The notes below the pieces were generated by a model. The model ran no database searches and was not told the origin of the DNA. It saw only the letters and a program-made list of their open reading frames with translations. The position numbers and the translations under genes are program-made. 64,000 nt of DNA, taken from Astragalus membranaceus (lineage: Eukaryota > Streptophyta > Magnoliopsida > Fabales > Fabaceae). Location of the stretch: the NCBI GenBank assembly GCA_039519185.1, contig CM076847.1:88012360-88076359 (forward strand), in the 5' to 3' direction. Of the stretch, positions 23,059-32,712 are shown piece by piece (positions within the stretch are counted from its first letter, which is position 1; every line of letters begins with the position of its first letter).

Positions 23059-24562
23059 TGATAACTCTATTTTATATAGAGTTATTTATGCATCTAAACA
23101 TAACCAATTGCTTGAAATCAAGTGTAATATGTGTTAGATATAGTAGTATGAATAAAATAACAACATTTATGGTTTCAAGATGAATACCATTCACAATTTA
23201 GCACTTTGTATATATATTGGTATGTTTGATATGTTTGTTCAGTGCACCTGCAGTTGATGCACCCGCACCAGGAAAACCACAGTGCATCTGCACCAACACA
23301 TTTACAACAGGGCAACTGCACTAAGGTGCATCTGCACCATCTTGCACTAAAGACAGATTACCGAACATTGAAAGCACCTCAATCCATACCAATGGCATCA
23401 TGCTTAGGCACATGCCAACATGCAAATGGAGGCGCCAACAATAGAAGACCATCATGAAGGGTCATTCATAAAGGACATATGGCCTTCCACGATTGGACCT
23501 CTCTTTGACGTTGAATGTTGGACTCAATTTCCTTCATCAAAGTTCTGAAAAGTAACCATGGTTAAACCTCCTTAGGTTAACTTGATCCCCAAGCAAACCC
23601 TCACTTGAAGGAAACCTCCAAGGCTATATAAAGGCTTCCACTTCTCATTTGAAAAATAAATAATTTAATCCATTATCATCTCCTCTCTTGTATTTTATTT
23701 CACTTCATAGTTTTAAGTTAGTTGTTAGTTTGTAAGAAGGTAAGGAAGGAATTGACGACTGGGCAAACTTATGCAAGAGTTCTTCAATCGGTGTAATCTC
23801 TACCCTATTGGTATCTCTTGTACTTTCTATTATATCAACATGTTTTATTCCATTTATCTTTGCCTTGCAATGCATATTATATGCTAAACCTCTTTGGTTG
23901 AGATGTTCTAACTTTATAATGAGCTTTTGAGTAAGTTATTGTGCTTTTAAGTGTCGTATGCATTTTGGTTCTTGTGTTACACTACATCCATCTTATTTTA
24001 AGATTGATCGCTTTAAATAAGTAAAGTTGTATTCACAGACATGGTTTATAACTAGAAATCAAGAACTAATAAGGGTGAGTGTTTTAATGAAGGCTTTGTT
24101 AACTTGTTTAATGAAGAAAACTTTGTTAAAACCATGTTAAGTCTTAAACAAAGGATAACATAGTTCTTAGGGTGATACAGTGGGTACTTTAAAGGCAGAA
24201 GTGAACTTATTTAGCAAGCCTAGACATAGGAAGCTTGTAACGAAACTCTGAAGAAAGTAGCTAAAAGGCACATACTGATGCAGCTGCACTCAATGCATCT
24301 GCACCACATAAAAGCACAAAACTCTCAGAAGTGATTTATTTAGTGAAGACATCTCAACTATCATTCTCAACTGATTTCCTTCATATTTTCTTGCATATTT
24401 ACATTCTGTTTTCGTAAGCATCAATACCCAAAATTGTGAGTAGTGTAGCTGCCCTAATTTATATCTTTTTAAACATACAAGAGTTAATCAAATCCCTGTG
24501 GGTTCGATCTTTTATACTACTTGTTTGTGACTGTGTATACTTGCACATATTTCCACACACCA
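23059..24562 (+). repeat. 3' LTR of the Athila-like element
   Basis: It begins TGATAACTC with a perfect hairpin (arms 23061-23070 and 23076-23085) and ends ACACACCA. TSD CTCTT follows. It is shorter than the 5' LTR, largely because of small deletions around 23340-23420. Confidence 0.9.
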
Positions 24563-24567
24563 CTCTT

Positions 24568-24708
24568 CCTAGGCTCTTTTTCCTCTTTGGGTCTTTTTTC
24601 CATAGGGTTTTAGCCTAGAGAAGTTTTAATGAGGTCTCGTTATATGTAAAGATTGGAATATCCCTAGTACTCCCTCTAATATAATATTTTGCTTAATTAA
24701 AAAAAAAC
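24568..24708 (+). pseudogene. 3' end of the interrupted LINE with poly(A)
   Basis: The last codons resume after the Athila TSD (FLFGSFFHRVLA then TAG), followed by a short 3' UTR and an A-run at about 24699-24707. The bases ACTAAAAACC at 24707-24716 resemble ACTAGAAACC at 15614-15623 and could be the LINE's target duplication (9 of 10). Confidence 0.75.
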
Positions 24709-24806
24709 TAAAAACCGTCTTATTTTAATTCACTTTCATTCTTTTAATATTATTCCTCGCAAATTTCTTTTTTCTTATTATCCAAACCAAATGTAGAGTT
24801 ATTGTT

Positions 24807-24997
24807 TTTTTGGGTAAACCCGGGTATTCACCGCACGGACAACAGTGACTAATCCCTCTCTCATTGTAGGTGCCTCGAGGGGCAGGACAGCTGGCCCAGA
24901 GTTTTAACGCTGCTCCATACCCAATGCGGGAGTCGAACCCCGACCCTTGGTTAAGGGAGGTTCAGCCCCAACCGCTGAACCCCACGCTCTGGGTTAG
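24807..24997 (-). mobile_element. tRNA-derived SINE with 15-bp TSD
   Basis: The element is flanked by perfect TGTAGAGTTATTGTT repeats (24792-24806 and 24998-25012). On the minus strand it starts with a tRNA-like head, has box B GGTTCGACTCC (complement of 24929-24939) and ends in an A tail (T run on plus next to the left TSD). It would be transcribed by RNA polymerase III and moved by LINE machinery. A partial relative lies at 5436-5572. Confidence 0.92.
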
Positions 24998-25018
24998 TGT
25001 AGAGTTATTGTTGAAACA

Positions 25019-25361
25019 TGTTCTGTACCGTATCTCTGACTAAGTGTCCGATCTTGGATACAAAGTCTGGTCCGAGATAGTTGGTATTTATGTTCTTGGT
25101 CAATCCGAGTTGGTGCTCCGATCCGAGGTGGGGTGGTACCTGCAATGACACTCCGACGCTCAAGTCAGTGAGTGAGTCAATTACAAGTGAGAGGATTGGA
25201 AAAGTGAGTACCTTTAATGCTAGCATTGAATGCTTATTTATAGGTTTTTGGAGTGAAGGAGGACCATTGGATCTAGGTCTTAGATCTCCACCTTTGGCTG
25301 GATTTGGCCCTTTATTGTTGGGCCTTTAGGTGGATTGGCCATAGAGGCCCAATCCGTAACA
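25019..25361 (-). repeat. LTR (3' LTR relative to PBS/PPT)
   Basis: It starts TGTTCTGTACC and ends AATCCGTAACA on the plus strand. The purine tract on its right (minus-strand side) supports its identity as the 3' LTR. Confidence 0.85.
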
Positions 25362-26054
25362 GTAGCCCCCCATGCCGGGTCGCCTTAGGGCGGGCTAGAC
25401 TTGTTGCTTTGGGGAACCCGTATTAACTTTCAACACTGGGATTCCGCTTTTGTTTGTGTTCTGCCCCCAAACCCCGGAGTGAGAGACTCATGTCGTGCCG
25501 AGGTTGGAGGACCGGGATGAGCTGAGGGACTCAGGTCGCGTCGAGTGACTCGAGGCGGTCCGTTTGTGAGAGACTCATGTCGTGCCGAGGTCAGAGGACC
25601 GGGGCGAGCCGAGGGATTCGAGGCGTTCCATTTATAGCTATGTCTTGATTTCCACGCCTGCTAGTGAGGTCATTGATGGGACGCGTCGTTCGAGGATGAT
25701 TGGGGCAATGATGGCGCTTGAAACGACGCGCCTGCCTAGGGGCTAGCGATGGATCGCGTAGCCTAGGCCCAGGTCCATTAGAGGCCTTTAGTTTCCTATA
25801 AATAGGAGAGGGGACCTCCCTCACTTTGCATTGTTTTTTGAGAATTGCTCTGCTTCCGATCTTAAACTCGTTCTTGAGCAAACTTCGTCTTTCAGAGTTC
25901 CGCAGTGAGTCTCGGTGAGACCGTTGAAGTTCGTGATCCGATTCAAGTGTTAACGAGCTTCCTGTTTTATAAGGTTAGTTCCCTTCTTCTATTTATTACT
26001 TCCAGCTTTAGTTCACAGTCGGGTTCTCTTGGAACCCGTATTTATTGATACAAA

Positions 26055-28104
26055 GTGGGGGTCGTCAGGCCGGGTTCCGACTTGGTTGTGGACCCACTGT
26101 TTAAGTATCAACCTGACTCGTCAAGCCCCCATTTCTGCAGGACCGATCTGGCAAGGACAAAACAGACTCGTCGGGTTGCCAACTTAGATCGCCCCGTCCT
26201 TACAAAAGCAATGGATTCAGGTGCTAGAGACTCGGTGGAAATTCGTACTAGTCCCCCCGGGTCGGTCGTTCCTGAGGTTCAAGACGATTTGGGTTCTGCT
26301 CCTTTGAGTTTTCACGCTGAAGACCGTTCTCCCGGGGTTCCCAGCAATGAGCTGGCGGATGAAGACAACGCCGAGATAGTGGTCCTTGACTCGAAGGGGT
26401 CCAACGTCGAGCCGGATCATGAAGAACAAGGGAGCACTAGCTGGAGTTCCGACGATAGTGAAGCGGAGGTTGCTGAAAGTCGCAACAATGAAGACGGGCT
26501 CGGATACCACGGGGATCCCGTGTATGAGGGAGGTGATTCCGATCAATACCCCCCCGCCGGAGTTGGGCCGGTTAATGTTCTCTTGTCTCAACCTCTGAAT
26601 GTCCCTCGGGAGTACTCATGGGTGTCAGAAATTTTGAGGGGAATTCAGTCCGTCTACAGGACCGGGGATGATATGAGCTTCCTCGTCAAGCGCGTTTCTA
26701 GGAAAGATCAGGTCTGGAACGTGGAGGGGATGGCCGAAGGTCATCACGTAGCTGTTTGGCCAAGAGCTTTGAAATTTGTCATGTATGGAGTGACGATTCT
26801 TGACATGCATATTAGCCCCCCCCCCCCCCCCTTCACCGCCTTTCAGCAAGAGGCCCTGGGGATTCTGAACCTCGCTCCCTCTCAGCTTCATCCCAACTCA
26901 TGGGCGTTCCTCCGGGCTTTCGAGCTAATGTGTATTCACTTGGAGAGGCCGATCTCCTGTGATCTGTTCTTTTACCTTTTTGAGGTCAACCGGAGGCACG
27001 AGGATGGAACCAAGGATCGGTGGGAACACGTGAGCTTTCGGGCTAGGAGGGGTATTAAAATTTTCATGCCCTATTCCGATACCTTGAAAAATTAGAAGAA
27101 CAAGTATTTCTTTGTCGAGCCTGTGAATGAGGAGGCAGTGAGGCACGTCGGTAAATATGCTGCGAATGGGGAATCCCTAGAGTCCACCAAGTTTCAAATA
27201 GGGTGGTCTCTTTCTCATTTCAATCGGCGACCTCACACCTATACTGTCAGTTTAAGCCGGCTATCCCCGGTTGATCAGGACTCGTTAGCGATCTTGACCA
27301 ACTTTGCCGACCTGATTATCCACTGGGATCCCAAAAAATTCGGGATTGATGTAGCTCGACTAATCAGGGCGGGCTCTAAGTCTCAAGTGGCGGCCGTGCA
27401 TGGTAGGTTTTTGATAGCCAATACCGCCCATAATTTTTCGATTGCCGTCTCTTTTAACATTGCTTCTTTTCCTTGTTTTGCAGACAGCATGGGGCCTGAC
27501 AAATTCTCCCGCTTGAGGGCTATTGCGGAAAGAAAAGTCGGGGTCCAGCCGGAAGATCCTCCCCGGAATGAGCCCGTTCTTGCCGTTCCGATCAACACTA
27601 TCACAGAGGCCAGCTTGGCCGGTGCTGAAGATCAGGCGGCCGATCTTCTACACCGGAAAAGGCAGCGTCCTTTGCCGCAAGGAGATCCTGCCTCCACTTC
27701 CCAAGCTCCGGAGCAGCAGGTGCAGGCTGGTCGAGCCGGTTCTCCCCGAGCTTCAAAGAAAAGTCGCCACGGGAAGCATAAAACTTCGAGATCTTTTGGT
27801 ATCTCGATAGATGGCGAGTTCTTGAAGAAGCATTTGGAGGATTCCCGGGTCGATCCGGTTGAGGCCGCTGCCAGTTTGTTTCGGCATCTGGCCGACGTTT
27901 CCAAGCTTCAAAGGGCCGAGGCTGAGAGCCAGGGGAAAGGTAACACCAGGTTCCGAAGGGTTTTACTTGGTTTTTCTTTTGGTTAATTCCGTTCCTGACT
28001 TTCTTGTTTCTGCTATTTCAGGGGCCCTGGCAGAGAGGGATACTGAACGGACTCCGAACGGAAACTCCCACTGTGGTCGCCAATGTTCTGTACCGTATCT
28101 CTGA
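26055..28104 (+). pseudogene. Antisense gene: putative gypsy-type transposon-domain protein, with one in-frame stop
   Basis: Two frames, 26055-27095 and 27123-27986, share one phase and are separated by a TAG at 27093-27095, where a Trp codon would be expected. The N-terminal part is acidic and disordered. From about residue 185 (EYSWVSEIL) comes a conserved block, PFTAFQQEALGILNLAPSQL followed by HPNSWAF, resembling the Pfam 'putative gypsy type transposon' (Transposase_28) domain, and then a basic stretch and a helical region. Likely introns are 27403-27483 (81 bp, in frame) and 27940-28021, both GT...AG. After the second, the frame runs into the right LTR and stops at 28104. The start may instead be the ATG at 26211. 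The molecular role of such proteins is unknown; the gene runs opposite to the element. Confidence 0.7.
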
Positions 28105-28427
28105 CTAAGTGTCCGATCTTGGATACAAAGTTCGGTCCGAGATAGTTGGTACTTATGTTCTTGGTCAATCCGAGTTGGTGCTCCGATCTGAGGTGGGGTG
28201 GTACCTGCAATGACACTCTGACGCTCAAGTCAGTGAGTGAGTCAATTACAAGTGAGGGGATTGGAAAAGTGAGTACCTTTAATGCTAGCATTGAATGCTT
28301 ATTTATAGGTTTTTGGAGTGAAGGGAAGACCATTTGATCTAGGTCTTAGATCTCCACCTTTGGTTGGATTTTGCCCTTTATTGTTGGACCTTTAAGTGGA
28401 TTGGCCATAGAGGCCCAATCCGTAACA
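28084..28427 (-). repeat. LTR (5' LTR relative to PBS/PPT)
   Basis: This is a direct repeat of 25019-25361. The adjacent minus-strand PBS lies at about 28066-28083. Confidence 0.85.
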
Positions 28428-28694
28428 AAACTATTTAATTATTTCCACATATCTTACTACTAATTTAACGAGTCGACCGAAATAGGCCAAATTTACATCT
28501 CTAATCAGCATCCAAATCTAGGTTGATTGTTTTTGTTCCCGGCTTCCTGCACCTTAGAACATGCAGACAAACAAAAAACATGGCCCGCCACAGAACCCCA
28601 CCAAAGCTGCGGAGCTAAATCATTGACCTATCTATCCCCAAAAAGATGCTCTGCACAAATTAAATTAACTTTTTTATAAGTCAGGCAAAATATA

Positions 28695-29591
28695 GGCAAA
28701 AAAACCACGGTATACAAAAAAAAATTATTTATCAAAATAATACTTTTTTTTAGATTATATACCAAAATAAAATATATTGAAAATTCTAGCCAGAAGTCGC
28801 CCCTGGAGAAATGACTCCTACACTAAAAAAAATTCAATTTTTTTTCCTTTTTATGTTCACAAGTCGCCCCCCTCGGGGTGACATTTGAACTGTGTTTTTT
28901 AATTTTTTTGATTTCTTTATATTAATTTAATTAATTAATTTATTTTAAAAAGTTAATATTGTTAATTCAAAATTAATTACAAAATTATATCAATTTCATT
29001 TATTGTTAGATCGCTACTCAGTTTTAGGGTTCTAGACTAAAAATCGGTTTTCGGAAAATTTTCTCCGATTGTCTCGAAACCACAACTATTAAATCCGAAA
29101 AAAATCAATGATCATTTTATTTTCTGTCATAATTTTCGCATTATACGGCTAGCAACAACAACAATATGTTCTATAATGTGTTTGGTGTCCACTCTGGTAC
29201 ACCCGAATCAGTTTCATATCTTCAGAGACTTTAGAGCAGGCTGGTGCTAATTCATTGTCACTTAATCAATACGAACAACCACCTGCACCTACCCCAGCTG
29301 ATGAAGAAATACCAGCAGCACAACAGCGTTAAAGGCGGAATCGCCGGTCACCACCATGTGGAACTGGCCATCATCTACAACGATGAGTTTTTGCTTTGTT
29401 TTACTTTGCTTTGTAGCATACTGAATAGTGCATAGTGCACAGTGAATAGTTTACACTAAAAATTGTGTTTTTTAGTGTTTTTTACGTTTTTAATACATGT
29501 CTAATTTAAATCCGTATCTAATATTTCATAACTCAACACGGTAGTTTTATACATCTTCTACACCGTAGATATTTTTTAAAATAAAAAATAG

Positions 29592-29622
<31 letters not shown>

Positions 29623-30077
29623 TAAAAACGGTCAAAATATAGTAAAAAACTAATTTTTTACACTACAAAACTAACGGTTTTTTTGTGTTTTTTTCAATCG
29701 TCTTGATGTTGCCGACACTTTTAGACGCACGAGATCTTGTCGACACTTTTAAATACATTAAGGTGTTCAAATATTTTTTTACCATAATATTTATAATTAA
29801 TTTAGAATTAACATAATTAATTTTCTAAATTAATTAATATAACTTAATAAAATTATTATAAAGAAAAATAAAATAAAAAAACATAGTTCACAAGTCACCC
29901 TGGGGGGCGACTTCTGAACATCAAAAGCAAAAAAAATTGCAAAATGCGGTTCAGAAGACGTGGCCTGTGGGGGCGACTTCTGGCCTTAATTTTAGAAGTA
30001 TTCTAGTTTGGTATATAATTTAAAAAGAGTGTTATTTTGGTAAATAATTTTTTTTGATATACAGTGGTTTTTTTGCC
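28695..30077. mobile_element. Mutator-like element, non-autonomous, 1.4 kb
   Basis: The inverted termini are GGCAAAAAAACCAC(G/T)GTATA..., well matched over about 50 bp, and are flanked by perfect 9-bp repeats CAAAATATA (28686-28694 and 30078-30086). Nine-base TSDs are characteristic of the Mutator superfamily. No transposase is present. Near each end lie two copies of a word AAGTCGCCCC or its complement (28792, 28861, 29891, 29953). A (TA)n run is at 29592-29619. Confidence 0.9.
29230..29400 (+). pseudogene. Possible gene-tail fragment inside the Mutator-like element
   Basis: A frame reads QYEQPPAPTPADEEIPAAQQ, then a stop, then RRNRRSPPCGTGHH. The proline-rich piece followed by RR-rich and PPCGTG resembles the C-terminal tails of plant mobile domain proteins carried by some MULEs. 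The match is short and from memory, so the call is tentative. Confidence 0.35.
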
Positions 30078-30086
30078 CAAAATATA

Positions 30087-30427
30087 TGCTCACGTCATCA
30101 TTATCAAACACAAGCAAAATTCCCTTGAGGTCCTCGGGCGGCCACCGTTGGTTCTAAAGGAAAATGATCGGAGAAAAAAAAGTTTTTAAAAGACTAACAA
30201 TAATATAATGCGAACATGATTTTCATTTAAATGGTTAATTGGTTAATTTTTTGGTGAATACTTCCATACCGATCGAGATTTGAAAGGTACGATACCATAT
30301 CCAATCACTCAATGACACATCATTCTTTTCTATTTAAATAATCTAAAATAAAACTAAAATTGAACTAATTTTGCCTAAAAGGTATCATACCAACCAAGCT
30401 CCCAATGGGTATGGTAAAATTTACCTA
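30087..30427. other. Intergenic sequence, nothing recognised
   Basis: AT-rich sequence without an open frame or repeat that I can classify. Confidence 0.5.
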
Positions 30428-30600
30428 ATTTTTTTGGTTACTGTATAATTGGTGCGCACTTCATATGGTTTTTCTCTTCCAATAAAGTTTTTGCCACACT
30501 CAAAATTTGAACTCAAGACCTTGGGTGAAATCCAAGCCTAGTTATCGTTGGATGGGATCTGAGCTCAGTTATTGCTTGAACCGACCCTTAATTGTTTCAA
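30428..30600 (-). mobile_element. tRNA-derived SINE
   Basis: On the minus strand, the 5' part GGTTCAAGCAATAACTGAG is followed by a box B-like CTTGAGTTCAAATTTTG (complement of about 30501-30518) and ends GGTGCGCACCAAT...AACC with an A-rich tail (T run 30429-30436). TSDs were not resolved. Confidence 0.6.
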
Positions 30601-31479
30601 CAAACTTTTGCATGGATAGTATAATTTTGTTTCTTTTTTTTTTCAAGTCCTAATAATGATATAGAAAATCCGAATTTCACAACAACAAAAAGTAGTGAGT
30701 TTGGATGATTTTTATTTGTGATAATCTAGAAAATTTAACCATATTTCTTGATGAATTTTTTTCCATTGAGAACAAAAAAATGGCATATAATCACGTAAAA
30801 TAATGGACATCCATTCAATGGGAATTTTGTCAAAAATAAATAAATCGTCCATTCAATGGGAATATGTGGAGATTCGCTATGAAAGCATACCAGTCACGCC
30901 TTGTTTACCACTACATCATTGCTTTTTGCAAAAGGCAAGAGCATTTTTTTTATTCCATATACTAGTTTTTCAGCTATGCTGAGTTGGTTTTTTGTCAAAA
31001 AAAAAGCTATGCGGAGTTAGAATAATTTTTTATTAACAAATTTGTCACACCCATCCTCATGACCGAAAAGGTCTATTTGACAAATTGTTAACATGGTTTG
31101 CCATTGACGGGTTCCAATACTTTCCTTCATCCTTTGTTGTGTGATATCTTGAAATTTTAGTCACTTTGAATTGTCTATAAAATTTACATATGTTTATGGT
31201 GAGAGGCTAATCGGTGTGCAAATAAGTTGGCAAATATAGGCACGAATATAAGTTATAACATTGGTTGTCACATACAAGATGTCATGCTTCTCAACTCGTG
31301 CTCTTGCTCCTTAAAGGTGTAGTGTGTTGTAGTTCAACCTAAGGGTTTATTTGAGAGTTTGGACTTTGGAGGGAAGGGGGGGGGGGGGAGTTTGAAAAAA
31401 ATAAGAAGAATGAAAGACCAAATCCCCTCAATTTGGAGGAACTCAAATGTATTGGAGGAGGGTTTTGGAGAGTTTGGAA
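30601..31479. other. Intergenic sequence without a supported gene
   Basis: No domain-bearing frame is visible. A G-run at 31378-31388 sits in a gene-free stretch. A local direct repeat (GTCCATTCAATGGGAAT, about 30808-30825 and 30847-30863) is present. Confidence 0.5.
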
Positions 31480-31665
31480 CAGTGGCGGATCTGTGTGTTG
31501 TTGAGAGGGTTCACTTCAACCTCTTGAAAAAAATTGTTCTATTTATCTCTTATATAATTTTTTTTAATCCCCTAAAATATTAAATTTGCACTAGTACTCC
31601 TAAGTTTGCATCCAAAACGTAACACAATTGTGAACCCCTGATCCGGGGTCCTGAATCCGCCACTG
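31480..31665. mobile_element. hAT-type MITE
   Basis: The 186-bp element has termini CAGTGGCGGAT (31480-31490) and ATCCGCCACTG (31655-31665) and is flanked by GTTTGGAA and GTTTGGTA (7 of 8). An 8-bp TSD with CAG...CTG-type ends fits the hAT superfamily. No transposase is present. Confidence 0.85.
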
Positions 31666-32129
31666 GTTTGGTAGGGCTTACCATTGTTCATGGGTTTCTA
31701 AAAGTTCGAACTCAAATCGAGCTATTTAGTTTTGACATTTCCATGTTTAGATTAAACTCGAACCAATTCGTTGTAATACGTAATGGTTTGGTTTGGGCTA
31801 CTTATTTAAAAATTAAACTCACCTACCAGTGAACTCGAATTGAAGGTATATTCTTTTATTTTCCTTTATGTTTCTTAACAGAATCTGAGTGTTTTAGTTT
31901 GGTTTGGACTACGAGCAGAAAGTGCATTGACCAAGAAAAACAACACTATATAAACTATAATTAAAAACTTGGATGGCTTCATAAAAAACAGACTATGATA
32001 AAAATTAGTATACATATTTCTAATGAGAATTAAAAAAATTCATAAAAAATAATTATTTTGTAATTCATATAACATAAAAAATATTAATAGAAAGCTATTC
32101 CTAATTATTGTGTGAGAAATTTTTTAATC
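31666..32129. other. Intergenic sequence, nothing recognised
   Basis: AT-rich sequence without a supported frame. The LINE fragment begins near its right end, where similarity becomes visible around 32195. Confidence 0.5.
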
Positions 32130-32194
32130 TCTACGTCTTTGGGCGAGGAAATGGAGAGGCGAGGAAATGGAGAGAATGATAAATTCTTTTCCGT

Positions 32195-32712
32195 GGGATT
32201 TTTTTGTCAAGTTGTTTTTGGTGGGATTGGAATAGAGGTACTAGAAGAGGCATCAATCGGCTTAATTGGGCCAGATTGACCATGCAAAAGAAGTTTGGTG
32301 GGATGAGATTTCGACATTTCCACAGTTTCGACTTAGCCATGATAGGGAGACAAGGATGGCGCCTTAGCACCAACAAAGATGCTATTGTGACATGTATTTT
32401 CAAAATGAGACTTTTTGGGGGTTCGTTTGGGCCATAATTCCATTTACGATTGGCATAACATCCATACTTCATAGGTAGTGATTAACTTGGGGGCGAGATG
32501 AAAAATTGGAGATGGCTCAAATATGAACATATGGCGTGCCCCTGGCTGAAGGGGGAAAACATTCTTATATTATCTCCCACGTGGTCCCAGGTACAGATGA
32601 TAAGATTGTGTCCATTTTTTACACAGTCAATAGGATGTGGAATGCTAGTTTAGTGGAGTCACTGTTCAACCCATCACGAGTACACGTCTGATGGAGATGA
32701 CCTTTTTATTGG
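32195..32712 (+). pseudogene. LINE ORF2 fragment, RT C-terminal part
   Basis: From 32204 a frame reads FWWDWNRGTRRGINRLNWAR, then GGMRFRHFHSFDLAMIGRQG and WRLSTN, matching the conserved region downstream of the RT domain in plant L1 LINEs. In another frame, LGARWKIGDGSNMNIWRAPW follows at about 32490-32550. Frameshifts separate the parts. The copy resumes after 34130 with its zinc-finger and RNase H parts. Confidence 0.8.

Larger units (their letters stand above)
17041..24562 (+). mobile_element. Athila-like Ty3 retrotransposon, non-autonomous, 7.5 kb
   Basis: It has two long LTRs (17041-18578 and 23059-24562) starting TGAT(A/G)ACTC and ending ACACACCA, a TSD CTCTT, a PBS at 18585 and a PPT before 23059. 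It encodes Gag and an aspartic protease but lacks reverse transcriptase, RNase H and integrase. Gag and protease resemble Athila proteins. It sits inside a LINE. A short word related to GTGCATCTGCAC recurs in both LTRs, the coding region and the 3' untranslated region. Confidence 0.92.
25019..28427 (-). mobile_element. Non-autonomous LTR retrotransposon with a reverse-oriented gene
   Basis: LTRs 25019-25361 (343 bp) and 28084-28427 (344 bp) are direct repeats differing at about a dozen positions. Both start TGTTCTG and end GTAACA. On the minus strand the right LTR is followed by TTGGCGACCACAGTGGGA, a PBS of the TGGCGAC type seen in Tat/Ogre-like elements, and the left LTR is preceded by a purine tract (ATGGGGGGCTAC). 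The element therefore runs on the minus strand. Flanks AAACA and AAACT agree at four of five bases. No gag-pol is present; the only gene runs on the plus strand. Confidence 0.85.

Noticed and set aside
24901..24997. tRNA-like sequence (box B GGTTCGACTCC)
   Set aside because: It belongs to a SINE with A tail and 15-bp TSD; there is no tRNA cloverleaf with acceptor stem.
26217..26591. 124-residue minus frame opposite the antisense gene
   Set aside because: It is a shadow of the plus-strand gene; the plus frame has the recognisable domain.
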